Part shown: positions 43,221 to 54,367 of the stretch, in pieces | Layout of the letters: each line of letters opens with the position of its first letter | Position numbering within the stretch: the first letter of the stretch is position 1 | Source of the DNA: Cladosporium sp. IMV 00045 | Lineage: Eukaryota > Ascomycota > Dothideomycetes > Cladosporiales > Cladosporiaceae | Direction: 5' to 3' | Assembly (NCBI GenBank): GCA_001931905.2 | Contig: MSJI02000915.1 | Coordinates: forward strand, 1-64,000 | DNA length: 64,000 nucleotides | The notes under the pieces: generated by a model | What the model saw: only the letters and a program-made list of their open reading frames with translations | What the model was told of the DNA's origin: nothing | The model's database searches: none | Made by a program: the position numbers and the translations under genes

Positions 43221-43400
43221 ATGATCGCAGGTAAGTGAGAACTGATTTTCCATTCAAAATGCTTTTCTCCCGCCGTCCTAACTGGTTCTTGGAAGTTCTA
43301 TTCTATCTTTGACTCTTTCACAGCGAGCAAAGACATTTGGGAAGCGAGATCTGGCTTTCACCCGAGTTCCAGCCAACGTCGGTCGATGAACCCAAGCTGA
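43221..43400 (+). other. Possible short spliced transcript
   Basis: ATG ATC GCA G (43221-43230) is followed by an ideal intron: GTAAGT at 43231, CTAAC branch site near 43279, TTCACAG ending at 43323 (93 nt). Splicing gives a 28-codon frame ending at TGA 43398-43400. The frame is also open upstream of the ATG. It may be a small gene, a non-coding RNA or the 5' part of something longer; I recognise no family. Confidence 0.3.
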
Positions 43401-44094
43401 AGTCGATGGTCACGTGGCCTTCTTCGAATGACACAGGACGAAGCCAACCACGACGAAGAAATCGATCGTCAAGTTCATAGATGAGGCAACAAAGCTTCGA
43501 GGACACATTGAGATGATGAAAGCATCGATCAAGATTACATGTTTATTGCATGCATGCCCACACGTTGAGATTTGGGCACATTCAACAACACAGCGAAATC
43601 CGGCTTTCGTGGGAGTCTGTGACACCACAATTCAGCCCGGTCGCACAACCATCGCTACGAACAACTCCAAACTGACCGCTTCTATTTTCCCAAACCGAAT
43701 GTACACACAACAATGCAAGATATCATGTCGCTGAACCGAAAGAAGATGCAGGACCGCAACACTCACGGGGGGCTGACGTCCAGCTTCTTTGTCTGCGACC
43801 ACACCACCACTTCCCGTAACATGGCTTGGTGTAATCTTCAACTTCCTAAAAGCACTTCGCTTTGCTTTGCAAGATCTGCACGGCAATCAGCTAGGAAGAT
43901 CTGAAGCACACATCTGGTAAGTTCATCGCAAGGGCGGGTTGCTAACCAGACGATTGTGCGATCTAATGGCCAACTACGGCGGTCTGGAGTCAAAGATAAA
44001 GAGCGCGTTGGTTCCACGCGCCCTCATGTCTTGGTAGCCTAGACGCATTGAAGATACGAATCTCACACATAGTCATTATCCACGAGAGACCATC
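43401..44094. other. Intergenic, promoter of the CHAP gene
   Basis: No supported gene. Short frames near 43713-43904 lack features. Confidence 0.35.
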
Positions 44095-44610
44095 ATGAAG
44101 ATCACATCCATCTTCCTCTTTCTGGCCGCAAGTGCCGCCGTCGCTGCCCCCGTCAGCTCGGAAAACGATCCATCCTCCAACCTCATTGACAGGAATTCTC
44201 ACGGACTTTTCGCCCGCAAGGACGAATATCCATACATCGGCAGATGCAACGGACACGATGGAATAGACGAATGGAATTTCCTCAGGTGCTCATGCACTAG
44301 CTACGTCGCGTGGCGTCTCAACAAAGCAGACAAAGACCTGGACTTCAACAATTGGTACAAGGGCGTCAGATGGGGCAACGCGTACAATTGGGACAACACC
44401 GCGAAGCAAGTCAGAGTCAAGGTCAACAGGAAACCGAAAGTCGGTACTGTTGCGCAGACGGACAAGGGGCCTGGGCATGTGGCATACGTGACGTATGTCT
44501 CGAAGGACAAGAAGAAGATTAGTGTGGAAGAGTATAATTACGAGCATGAGAACAGGTACGGGAAGCGCACTGGGCTGGATGCGTCGCAGTTCAAGTACAT
44601 TCATCTCTAG
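44095..44610 (+). CDS. Small secreted CHAP-domain protein (putative peptidoglycan amidase)
   Basis: Single exon, 171 aa. Signal peptide MKITSIFLFLAASAAVAAP, a short linker, possibly with a dibasic site (RK at 41-42), then a CHAP domain from ~residue 50 to the end. Catalytic residues visible: Cys67 in RCSCTSYVAWRLN, His128 in GPGHVAYVTYVS and Glu145/Asn148 in VEEYNYE. WGNAYNW and PKVGTVAQ are further CHAP hallmarks. CHAP enzymes are mainly bacterial and phage amidases or endopeptidases that cut peptidoglycan; a secreted fungal copy would attack competing bacteria. Bacterial origin by transfer is inference. Cys51/Cys65 may form a disulfide. Confidence 0.85.
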   Translation: MKITSIFLFLAASAAVAAPVSSENDPSSNLIDRNSHGLFARKDEYPYIGRCNGHDGIDEWNFLRCSCTSYVAWRLNKADKDLDFNNWYKGVRWGNAYNWDNTAKQVRVKVNRKPKVGTVAQTDKGPGHVAYVTYVSKDKKKISVEEYNYEHENRYGKRTGLDASQFKYIHL

Positions 44611-45577
44611 AAGGGCGGTCGTCTGGTCTGCTTGACGACCAAACTTTTGATTTTGTGCTTTTTGGCGTGAAGCTCGAGGTTTTGAGGGCGGCTGCCTTCC
44701 AGATCATCCGGATTTCGTATTATACATGAATGCATAATCTGGTCCATGTCTTCATGACGCCCTCGAATAGCATCAGCATTCTGACGCTACTCTTAACTGA
44801 TAGTCTTTCAGCTTTGAGGCCTGCTCCCTCAGCAGCACATCGTTATATGTTCTCATCATGCATTGCGAGAGGTAGCCTTGCAGTCTTCCCGCATGATGCA
44901 AGACCAAAACACAATCGATCATGTTGCCTCCAGACTCACGATCGCCAGAGCATTCAAGGGTTCAGCTCCTGGGTTTCCACTAAGCCAGCCTTGCCAGCCT
45001 TGCCAGCTTCCTGATTCTATTTCTGCTTCTGAGAACCTGTGGGGGTGTTTGGCGTCATATCTTGTCGAAATGCCTTGGAAAAGGGATATCATCATGGTCA
45101 TTATTGAACAGTGCACAATTCCAGCGTCGCATGCCGGTGTCGGTGCACGCCCATTTCAGACGTCATGTGGAGTGTGCGCCAGCGAAGAATCGATCACCTT
45201 CGCCCAAAGCCGCGGCCTCCAGCCTTGCAAGGCTAGCCTTAGCATATCGCCGTTGGAACTTGACGCCATACAGCAGCACAGAGCTCCTTGTCGAGGCTCG
45301 TACGGCTCGTTGATTGGGGGGGATCTCAGACAAGCTTGGCTACAGGATCGTGACAGCGCTTCAAAGCTGGCATATCACGATTAGGGTCGTCACCAAGATC
45401 ACGGAAGACATCCGGAGAATCAAAACAATGACGTCTGGCCAGCCTACATGAAGGTGTCCTCAGAACATATATATAAGATGTATTCAAGCGTCTTCAAATC
45501 CAACTCATCAACAACTTCAACTAACACACATTAATCCACCAAACAAACTTCCACCCAACAACCAAAAAACCCTCATC
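44611..45577. other. Intergenic ~1 kb with TATA box
   Basis: A short tandem repeat of GCCAGCCTT lies at 44983-45009. TATATATAAG at 45468-45477 is ~100 bp before the next ATG. No supported gene, although one frame (44863-45384, 173 codons) is open. Confidence 0.35.
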
Positions 45578-45827
45578 ATGTCTGGACTCATGGACAAGGC
45601 TAAGGACGCCCTCAAGGGCAACAACAAGGCTGAAGACTTCTCCAGGAAGCAGGTCAACAACCGTAAGTTCTTCAACAGATCTCCTTCGCTCGTGAAAGAC
45701 CAGCCACTAACAGCTTCGATCAGAGGTCGACAACGCCACCGACAAGGCCGGCATGGGTGACAAGTATGACAAGAAGATCTCCGACGGTATTAACAACCAG
45801 GCCCACGAGCAGGTCTTCAAGAAGTAG
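45578..45827 (+). CDS. Small hydrophilic protein, possibly stress-related
   Basis: Two exons, 45578-45662 and 45724-45827, intron 61 nt; 62 aa. The sequence is MSGLMDKAKDALKGNNKAED... then DNATDKAGMGDKYDKKISDG and ...AHEQVFKK. It is charged, low in hydrophobics and probably helical, like the small CsbD-like or conidiation/stress proteins common in moulds, but I cannot name the family. A strong TATA box and the A/C-rich, T-poor leader (AACAAACTTCCACCCAACAA) suggest high expression. Confidence 0.7.
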
Positions 45828-46549
45828 AGGAAAGCAGGATTGGGAATCTTGATCTGATACCCCCTTTCATCATTTCTACGATGTAACGACAATAATCTAA
45901 TTGAGAACATTACATTGATCATTCGCATCCTTCTTTATCCCCAATCCGAGCAGTATCCTTCTTTCCTTGCAGTTGAAGTATACGCATGTTGTGATAGAAA
46001 TGCTGGGGGATAGAGACCACAATGATGCTTGCCTTCTCGTCTGATGTAAAATAAGACTTGACGGTCGAGATGAACGAATGGTGCAGCCTGTCAATAGCGC
46101 AGAATCAACAAAGCCTTCGGGTTTCGCCCTGGTCGGCTGTCGGCGATTGCTGGGTGTGAACTTCAGGGCTACAAACGCCGATCGGATGATACGCAAATAA
46201 ACCTCCCAGCCCCTGAGGACGTGAGAGTGAATCGTGAGAACTGAACAATACCATCATGAGCAACCAGGTCACATCAGCATCTTGCTCCTTGGAAGGTCGC
46301 TCCGTGTGTGCATATGCGTATTACCTTCGCGTTGCCACAGGGCGATGGCCTCCTCCGGCAACTCCTCTCACAGTCGGAGCCGCCTCTCCGATGTCTCCGC
46401 TTTGCTTTCAAGGTACTCGTTGACATACAACTATAACGGAATGCTCAAAGTATGCTTTGGAGAGCTTAATAGCACGCAAGACAATCTTCAGCATTACCAA
46501 CAGCTCATAATCATACCTCATCCACCGAACAAACAACATTCTTTCAAAT
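45828..46549. other. Intergenic
   Basis: 3' flank of the small-protein gene and promoter of the aldolase gene. No gene or repeat recognised. Confidence 0.35.
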
Positions 46550-47592
46550 ATGGGCTCAATATCCCCAGTCAAATCCGCCATCCCTGCCGGCGTCTGGTGT
46601 CCCGTCGTCTCGCTCTACAAGAACACACCACGGCAGGAGCTTGACCTTGAGGCATCCCGCAAATACTTCGCTCACCTGATGCGTGGCGGCGTCAACGGTC
46701 TCGTCCTGCAAGGCTCCACCGCAGAAGCCGCCCTGCTCTCACCAGAAGAGAGGAAAGACTTGATTCGCACAGCGAGAGAAGCAGCCGCAGACGTCGGAGA
46801 GCCCAAATTCCCTCTGGCCGCTGGTATTAGTGGACAGTCGACCAACGAGACTTTGAGGTTGGCCGACGATGCTGCTGAAGCTGGTGCGGACTTCGGCCTT
46901 CTGCTTCCTCCTTCATACTGGCCTAAAGCGGTGACGAACGATGCTATTGTCGAGTTCTACCGTGAAGTGGCGGACCACAGTCGCATTCCCATCATCTGTT
47001 ACAACGTAAGATCTCATCACTCGACGTGACCACAGCTGTATTCTAACAACAGTCTCAGTTCCCCGGCGTAACATCAGGCGTCGACCTCGGCATCGACGTC
47101 CTCTCACAGCTCGCCGAACACCCCAACATCGTCGGTACAAAACTCACCTGCGCCAACGCCGGCAAGGTCACCAGCCTGACTGCACGCTTCAAGCCTGACC
47201 AGTTCGCCGTCTTTTCCGGTCAGTCAGACTGGCTCCTCCCCTGCCTGGTCGGAGGAGGCGTAGGATGCGTCACAGGCATCGGCAACGTCTTCCCCAAATC
47301 CGTATCTAAGCTCTACTCGCTCTGGCAAGAAGGCAAGATCGCAGAAGCACAAGAGCTGCAGGGCCGCGTTGCACTCGCGGAGTCGGCGTGTAAGAAGGGC
47401 CTCTCGGCCACAAAATATGGCACGGCACATTTCGCGGGCCCAGTGGCTGGACTGAGTGATCAGACTCTGTTCCATCCTCGCAAGCCTTACAAGCCTGCCG
47501 GCAAGGACTTGCAGCAGTCTACTATTCAGACCATGCAACATTTGGCTGAGCTGGAGGCTCAGCTTGAGGATAAGGTCCAGGTTGCAAAGTAG
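46550..47592 (+). CDS. DapA/HOGA-family keto-acid aldolase
   Basis: Two exons, 46550-47005 and 47059-47592, intron 53 nt; 329 aa. A class I aldolase of the dihydrodipicolinate synthase superfamily: GVWCPVVSLY strand 1, GGVNGLVLQGSTAEAALLSPEER (GxxGE-like loop), Tyr in IICYNFPGV and the Schiff-base Lys in IVGTKLTCANAG. Fungal members cleave 2-keto-3-deoxy acids, e.g. GaaC in galacturonate catabolism, or 4-hydroxy-2-oxoglutarate. Cytosolic, no presequence. The next gene is an aldo/keto reductase, the enzyme type that reduces the aldehyde such an aldolase releases; this supports sugar-acid catabolism but does not fix the substrate. Confidence 0.87.
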
Positions 47593-48276
47593 CTCCTTTC
47601 GCATACAGCATAACATGTCACGATACTCGTTACTATTGTCACACTCCTTGTCTTTCAATGACAAAGATCCATGACTTTGAAAGCATCATAGTCAGGCGTT
47701 TTGTGAATACCTTACTATTGCTCGTGCTGGCCTTCTTACCAATGTCGACAAATTCACCCCAACCCTAACCCTGGATTCGCGCTCCTCGATGCAGAACCGA
47801 CATTTGGAAACCACGGTACGGTCTGCTGAGATGTGAAAAATACTGTCATTATTCTCTGAGTAGTCCAAATTTCCTGTGTATGAATTTGCAGCCCTATTAG
47901 ACACCATTGTCTTGACGTTGGTTCGTTGCATGAAAAAGTTGGGTATGTCCGCGTTGGTTCCAACAATGCGGCATATAAAGGCAATCATTAACAACAAAAC
48001 CCTGTGCAGATATCACGATACCTCTTCGCCCTTCAGTAATTGAGGCACATGATGCTCAGATCATCGGTGATGCATACTGCGTATGACTCTAACGAAAGTG
48101 TGGCACCAGGAGAGCTACCCGTTGCACGGAGGCAGTCGCCGTACGGAAGTAAAAGGCCGGTCAACCACCGGATCACCAGAGCATGTCAATTGATCGACTG
48201 GATGTTTTTGATAAAATGTTATCGGAATCATAGCAGAGCCTCGCCTACACACTCCTCATAGCAAACATCAAACACA
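47593..48276. other. Intergenic with telomere-like stretch
   Basis: AACCCTAACCCT at 47761-47772 resembles one and a half telomere units. Otherwise the promoter of the following reductase. No gene seen. Confidence 0.35.
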
Positions 48277-49188
48277 ATGGCCACCACACATTTCACCCTC
48301 AACACAGGCGCGAAGATTCCTGCTGTCGGCTTTGGCACATGGAAAGCCGCCACAGGCGAAGCAGGCAAGGCAGTTGAGGCCGCCTTCGCTGCAGGATACA
48401 GACACTTCGACTGCGCGCCGCTATACAACAACGAGGCCGAGATTGGCGAGGTCTTCAAGAAAGCACCAATTCCGCGATCAGAATATTTTGTCACCACCAA
48501 GCTGTGGTCGTCTGACCACCAGCGAGTGGGACAGGCTCTGGACAAGTCGCTGCAAGACCTCGGCCTCGACTACGTAGACCTCTACCTCATGCATTGGCCC
48601 GTCACACTCAGTCCAGATACCGGCGCAGAGTACGGCAAGGAAGACCGCAAGACACACGTGCAGGGTTGGGATTTCTGCGACACCTGGAAAGAGATGGAGA
48701 AGCTCCTTTCGACGGGTAAGGTGCGCGCCATTGGCGTGGCCAACTTCTCAACGACCAACCTCGAACAACTCCTCAAGACGACAAGCACCGTGCCTGCCGT
48801 GAATCAGACCGAGATCCAGCCTCAGCTACCACAGAAGAAGCTGCACGAGTACTGCAAATCGAAAGGCATCCACCAAACCGCTTTCGGCCCTCTGGGAGGA
48901 TCAGGCAGCACGCTGCACGAAGAGCCTGCCATCGTCGAGACAGCCCAGGCAAAAGGCATCCCGACCGGCAACGTGATGCTGAGTTGGGGTATTCAGAGCG
49001 GATGGAGTGTGATCCCCAAGAGTACAAATCCCAAGCGCATCGAGGCGAATTTGAAGGAGAATCGCGTGCTCACGGAAGAGGAGCTGAAGCGCATCGACCA
49101 GCTGGGAGAGAGCAGACCGCATCGCTTCAACAGACCTGATTGGGGGACTGTTGTGTTCCATGATGATGCGGATGTTGGCCTCATATGA
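48277..49188 (+). CDS. Aldo/keto reductase (glyceraldehyde/glycerol dehydrogenase type)
   Basis: Single exon, 303 aa. A classic (alpha/beta)8 AKR: FTLNTGAKIPAVGFGTW, catalytic Asp and Tyr in YRHFDCAPLYNNE, Lys in FVTTKLWSS, His in YLMHWPV, then AIGVANFS, NQTEIQPQLPQ and the NADPH loop VIPKSTNPKRIEANL. It resembles fungal Gcy1/GaaD-like enzymes that reduce glyceraldehyde. Its position behind the keto-acid aldolase fits a two-step aldolase-reductase module. Family certain, substrate inferred. Confidence 0.9.
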   Translation: MATTHFTLNTGAKIPAVGFGTWKAATGEAGKAVEAAFAAGYRHFDCAPLYNNEAEIGEVFKKAPIPRSEYFVTTKLWSSDHQRVGQALDKSLQDLGLDYVDLYLMHWPVTLSPDTGAEYGKEDRKTHVQGWDFCDTWKEMEKLLSTGKVRAIGVANFSTTNLEQLLKTTSTVPAVNQTEIQPQLPQKKLHEYCKSKGIHQTAFGPLGGSGSTLHEEPAIVETAQAKGIPTGNVMLSWGIQSGWSVIPKSTNPKRIEANLKENRVLTEEELKRIDQLGESRPHRFNRPDWGTVVFHDDADVGLI

Positions 49189-49810
49189 TAGTGTTGTAGC
49201 GTGCTTATGCATTCCATGTTTTTATGAGATGAAGAACTGCCGAAGCTTTTTGCATGCAGAGTGACAGATGGCTCAGCCGGTTTCCGGGAAGATTCCGTCG
49301 CTTCACAACGCCACTTTTTCCGGTGGTTGGTCTCACCTGACTCGTGAATCGACATCCTCAATGTGCGAATGATCTTTGCTATCTTTACTTTACATCAATC
49401 TTAATTGATCTAATTAGATCAACTGAAGATGACTTCCAAATCGCTCACTGCTTACAGGCTCTAGCTACAAGCCAAACCAATCCAAGGATACCAAAATATT
49501 CTCAAAATCGGATAAATGTGAGAGCGACACTTTTGACAAGCCGAGAATCGGCGTGTTCCACAGTTCGCCAGCGTCTCTATCCACTAGGAACATGACAAGG
49601 TTAGCCCTAGACGAACAACCCCACTGGAGTCCCTCACTTCGAAGAGGGTGCACGTGGAGTAAACCCTTGGCCGGGGTAATGTTGCGAATGGTAGGGCCTT
49701 GATTTGTTGCAGCTGGCCGGCAAGCATCTTTTCCTTTGTCGCAGCTTTGAGAGCATTGCGGCGGCGACAGACCGAGAACCTTCAAGCAACACCGGCAACA
49801 CCGACCGATC
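49189..49810. other. Intergenic, promoter of the regulator
   Basis: 3' flank of the reductase and 5' flank of the Zn2Cys6 gene, with an AT-rich run at 49380-49415. No gene seen. Confidence 0.35.
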
Positions 49811-51961
49811 ATGCCTCCGTCTAACAAGCGAAAGCGTGGTGATACCGGAAGCAGTCCGGATCAGGCACCTCAGACCGAACGAGGCAGTAACAGCAATGCG
49901 CAGGGTCGTGCAGATGGCAAGAAGATGATCGCAGCTTGTACTGCGTGTCGCAAGCAGAAGGTGAGTCGACTCAAGGATTGAGGCTCAGGCAAGAGATGTA
50001 GCTAACAGACGTCCAGATCAAATGTGATATGCCCGCAGAAGAACCACCATGCACGCGCTGTCAAAGAAGAAAGTTGTCCTGCGTGTTGCACAATGCTGCA
50101 AGGCCTGGAGGTGCAGACATGAGGTCAGTCGGGCTGCTTGTACATGTCTTGTCGGACACGGGCGAACGCTTGTCAGAGGACAAAGAGCTAGTCTCACTAA
50201 CGACTCCAGGCATGTCAATCGCCTCCGTAAGGATGTCCAAGGAATACATGCCACACTTGGTCGACTGTGTCAACATCTGGCCATGGACCCTCCTCCAGAG
50301 CTGGAGTCGAAGAATGAGGGTACAGTAGAGGATCGCCCCCAGGTTGCGCCAGGAGAAGAAGAGGATGAAGATGGCGAACTTTGCGAGCTTTCACCTCCAG
50401 CATCACCTTCGGCTCTCCAAGCACCCATAGATACATTCCTGGAAAATGCCAATACCGATGCAACACCGGATGGAGTGAGCCCACGACTTCAACGGCGCAA
50501 GACACTGGATAGGCACGACATGATCACCAAAGGATTGATCACTGCTGCAGTCGCCGAGAATCTTGTACATCGCTATCTGACCACTCTGGATCCATTCCTC
50601 TATGGCATTGCAAGCCATCACAAGGATGTGGAAAGCATCAGAAGAGCATCTCCCACGCTGCTTGCTGCAATATGTGCAGTGGCTGCTTTGCATCATGTCG
50701 AAGACAAGGAGGTCTTCGAGGTATGCAACAAGGAGTACCGTCACCTGGTCGCCTCATCACTTTTCGAGAAGCGCAATTTGGACTTCATCCGCGCGTTGTG
50801 CATAGGTTCTTTCTGGCTTCTCAATGCATCGAGGATACTCTCCAGCGATGCAATTCGAAGAGCAGCAGATGTTCGTCTACATCGCCATTTCTACCGAATT
50901 GAGGACCCTTCTGCGCAAATGACACCAGAGCAGAGATTCGAAGCTCGAGATCGTGTGAGACTTTGGTATCTTCTTTTTGTGTGCGATCAGCATTTATCCA
51001 TTCTGCACAACCGCGATTGCCTTACTCGACAAGAGCAAGATATCATTGAACGGCGGGATAATTTTCTGGTGGGAGACACGGTTGCTCGACAAGACGTCCG
51101 CATTCTCTCGCAAGTCTCGCTTCTGCGTATCATGGGTCAAATCAGAGACGCATTCGGAGCAGAGATTACGAAGCCCTTACCAAAGGGAATGGCAATTCAG
51201 CTTACGCACTTCTTGCGCGAGCTGGATCAGTGGTATCAACAATTTCTGCCTTTATTTGGTATGATTCATCGAAAATCACTGCCTGTGTCCAGCTAATTGA
51301 CTTTCTTACAGATCTCGATCCTAACATTGGCGACTTTCCCGCAACAGGACTATACATGCACTTCCAATTCGCAAAGCTCTACTTAGGTCACCACGTCTTC
51401 CGCGAGCTTAAAGACGGCCCAGTGCCCATGCACTTCGTCCCTGCCGCGCTCACAGCCTACCAAGCAGCAACAACGATCTTCGCCATGATCCTAGAAAACG
51501 AAGTGTTCCGCAACAACCTGGTCGGCGTACCGCACTACTTCCACATCATGATTTCTTTTGCCGGACGCTTCATACTCGAGGTCTGCATGAAGCGCCGCGA
51601 ACAGCTCGGCATCCAAGTCGACGAAGACCTGCGCCGCCTGAGCGCTGTGCTCGCCCTGTTCGTGCGGATGCCAACCATGCCGTCGCACCCGCTCACGCGC
51701 GTCACGACGGGCCTGATGCGGCAGTTGGCGGCGTGCACGACCTCGCTCGGCGTCGATAACGTGATGACCGGGAGCCCCTTCGGCGCGGTCGACGGGCCTT
51801 ATGCGAATTTGCAGGATTTCACTAATGGGGCTGTGGGACCTCAGGATGGGCTCAATATGCCTTTCGACTTGCAGGCGAATCAGATGGCGCCGGATGCGCT
51901 GGCGTGGTCGGATTTTGGCAATTTTTCTTTTGAGGATTTGCAGTATGATTTCATGGTTTGA
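49811..51961 (+). CDS. Zn2Cys6 transcription factor
   Basis: Four exons: 49811-49960, 50017-50123, 50210-51258 and 51312-51961, introns 56, 86 and 53 nt; 651 aa. A basic N terminus precedes the zinc cluster CTACRKQKIKC...CTRCQRRKLSC (CX2CX6CX8CX2CX6C, residues ~43-72); the first intron falls inside the cluster. Then a linker and short coiled coil (VNRLRKDVQGIHATLGRL), an acidic segment (GEEEDEDGE) and a fungal-specific middle homology region (~190-480). The end is Asp/Phe-rich (WSDFGNFSFEDLQYDFMV), a likely activation domain. It stands at the edge of the sugar-acid gene group and is its obvious candidate regulator; that is inference from position. Confidence 0.9.
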
Positions 51962-52108
51962 ACGAATTTTGTTGGTAGGACGAGTTTTGAAATATTCGAA
52001 AATGTGTCTATGAATTGCTCTCAAACTTCCACAACCAACGCCACTCAAATTGCGGACTGCCATGCCCACGTTCTTTCATCATGTCACACATCCCATCTTT
52101 CTGACGGC

Positions 52109-53738
52109 TCACAAGTTCGCCTTAGGCTTCCACTGTATCCAAGGGTGCGTCTCATCGCGAATCAACGGCTCGAGCATCGCCGTATTGACCATGCCCGGGT
52201 GCGCCTGATCCACGTCCGTGATGCCAGCAAGCTTCATTGTGCATTCGATCTCGTCTTTGAGAATTTCAATCAGATGTTCAACGCCATCCTGGCCATAGGC
52301 GAGGGAGTACAAGAACGGACGACCGAGACCGACAGCTGTCGCGCCGAGAGCCAGTGCTTTGACAACGTCGGTTCCGCGAGTAAAGCCTCCGTCGACGTAA
52401 ATTTCGAGATGGTCGAAGACTTCCGGGGCGTGCTTGTGGATCTCGAGAAGGGTGAGCATGGCCGGTTGAGTTCTGGTCAAGGTGTTAGCGCATGTGGAAA
52501 GAGAAGCAGTCAAATGCGGCTCTGTTACTCACGTATCCAATGAGCGGCCGCCGTGGTTGCTGAGCAGGATGGCATCCGCACCGTATTGAACCGCCTTGCG
52601 GGCATCGGCGGCAGTTTGGATGCCCTTGAGCACAATTGGCAAGCCCGAGACCTCCTTGAGCCAGGCAAGATCATCCCAGTTCAAGGTGGGATCGATGTAT
52701 TTGGCCATAACTCTACCCAGCCCACCGCCCTTCTTATCGTTCTCAGCCACGGCTCCGCTCACGGCAGATACGAGATTCTCAGCTGCGATGCGCTCATCTG
52801 CCTCGCGCTTTCCAGGTATGGGTGCATCGACAGTCACTTGTAGAGCTTTGACACCTAGCTCTGCTGCCAGTTTGAGTAGGGCTTCGGTTTTAGGTCGATC
52901 GCTGTTGACGTAGAGCTGGAAGAAGAAGGGTTGGTTGGGTTTGCCGGCGGCGACTACTTCCGCCAAAGGATACGAGGCATTACTTGAGATCTGGAATGAT
53001 CAGCTTGAAGTTGATACACAGGAACTAAAGACCGAAGCTTACCGTCTGGATGATGCCTTGCTCACCACAAGCCCGGGCAATTGCAAGCTCGCCATCTGGA
53101 TGTGCCAGACGGGCCATGGCCGCCGGGCTAACGAAGAATGGCGCGTCTGATGGAACACCAAGGATGTTCCGCTTCAGAGATACCTGCTTGACATTGCGTA
53201 GCACTCTCGGTCGAAGGAGTAATTGCCGATGGCATCGCATGTTTGCTTGGTAAGACACGAGATCTGTGGCGGCAGAAGAGAAGAAAGCAAAAGACTTGGT
53301 TGTGAAGGATTGCCTTGCCACATCTTCGAAGTCATGCACCGAGATCAGGCTGTGAAGGGGAGGCTTGGTTGGTTGTAATGCGGTCTGAGGTTTTTGGATG
53401 ACTTGTTCGACTTCGGCAGGCACAGAGGCAGGATCTATCAAGCCCAAACACTGCTCGGCAGTGAGAGCCTTGTTGACAATGCTGGGAGCGTGGAATTCGT
53501 CGAATGCCTCTGATACATCCCCACCTGCATGCTGCATGATAACTTCCAAGAGTCAGCATACTTCGAATTGGCCGCTCTGGATACACATACCTCCAGCACC
53601 ACCAGGGTGCTCTTTGACGAAGTCCGTTACATCGTAGACTTTGGAGTGCAAGATGACCCAGCAGTCATTCACTGAGCCATGCTTCTTGATCTCCTCATGA
53701 GAAAGCAGGGCTCGAGGTGCTGAGTCTGCGGTAGCCAT
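52109..53738 (-). CDS. Flavocytochrome b2-like FMN alpha-hydroxyacid dehydrogenase
   Basis: Four minus-strand exons: 53738-53591, 53542-53043, 52990-52533 and 52472-52109, introns 48, 52 and 60 nt; 489 aa. An N-terminal cytochrome b5 domain (VYDVTDFVKEHPGGAGGVI, second His in FDEFHAPS) is fused to the FMN TIM barrel: FFVSPAAMARLAHPDGE, FFQLYVNSDR, LKGIQTAADA, the catalytic His/Arg in LLSNHGGRSLDT, IYVDGGFTRGTDVVKAL and GLGRPFLY. Yeast Cyb2 (L-lactate dehydrogenase) has this layout. This protein begins almost directly with the b5 domain and lacks a mitochondrial presequence, so it is probably cytosolic and may oxidise another 2-hydroxy acid, plausibly a sugar acid given its neighbours. Confidence 0.92.
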
Positions 53739-54367
53739 TGTGCACCCGATTGAGACGTGAAGAAATCAATGTATTGACGTCGTGTAAGGTATTAGGGACG
53801 AAGCAAGAATCGTGTCGAGGCGGCTATATGTCTTGGGCCTGTGGCGTTCCCTGGCGGAATAATGCCCTCCATGGCGAAGATCCGAAGCATACTGACAATA
53901 TTTTGATTTAGCGTGTTCAAGGCGACTGCATGCCGTGTCCGCCGACCGGAGTGGTGGAAGTGTGAGCGTGTGGCATAACTATTGCCACTCTGAAAGTATG
54001 TCAGCTATCGTGGTACAGTCCTAATCATGAAGTCCGACATACTAACAAGTCAGTCGTCACGGAAGGCTGGCTCCGAGGTTCATCGCGCTAAGTAGAGCAT
54101 CGTCGGTGCCCACCTCCACCTTCTGCGGGTGCTCGATCCTACACCCAAGCACGAGAGTACCGCCGAGGCCTGCATGCGGACTGCCATGGCGATCATGTAT
54201 GGCCGGTGCATTCGCCGCGCTGGAGGTGTTCATCACCTTCATATCAAGGCATACCCATCTGGCATGCGCACAGGGGTGACAGTTCCCTGTCCAACACTCG
54301 ATCAATTTCCCTCAACACCATCTGGAGCTCGCCGAGGACGTAAAGACAACTTCAAAAATACTCTGGC
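53739..54367. promoter_or_regulatory. Divergent promoter, flavocytochrome and kinase fusion
   Basis: 629 bp shared by two divergently transcribed genes, so they could be co-controlled. Scattered CCG/CGG triplets (e.g. CCGACCGG at 53942-53949) could bind a Zn2Cys6 factor, but no clean shared palindrome stands out. Confidence 0.3.

Noticed and set aside
44863..45384. 173-codon plus-strand frame upstream of the small hydrophilic protein
   Set aside because: Irregular composition, internal tandem repeat, no domain, no promoter.
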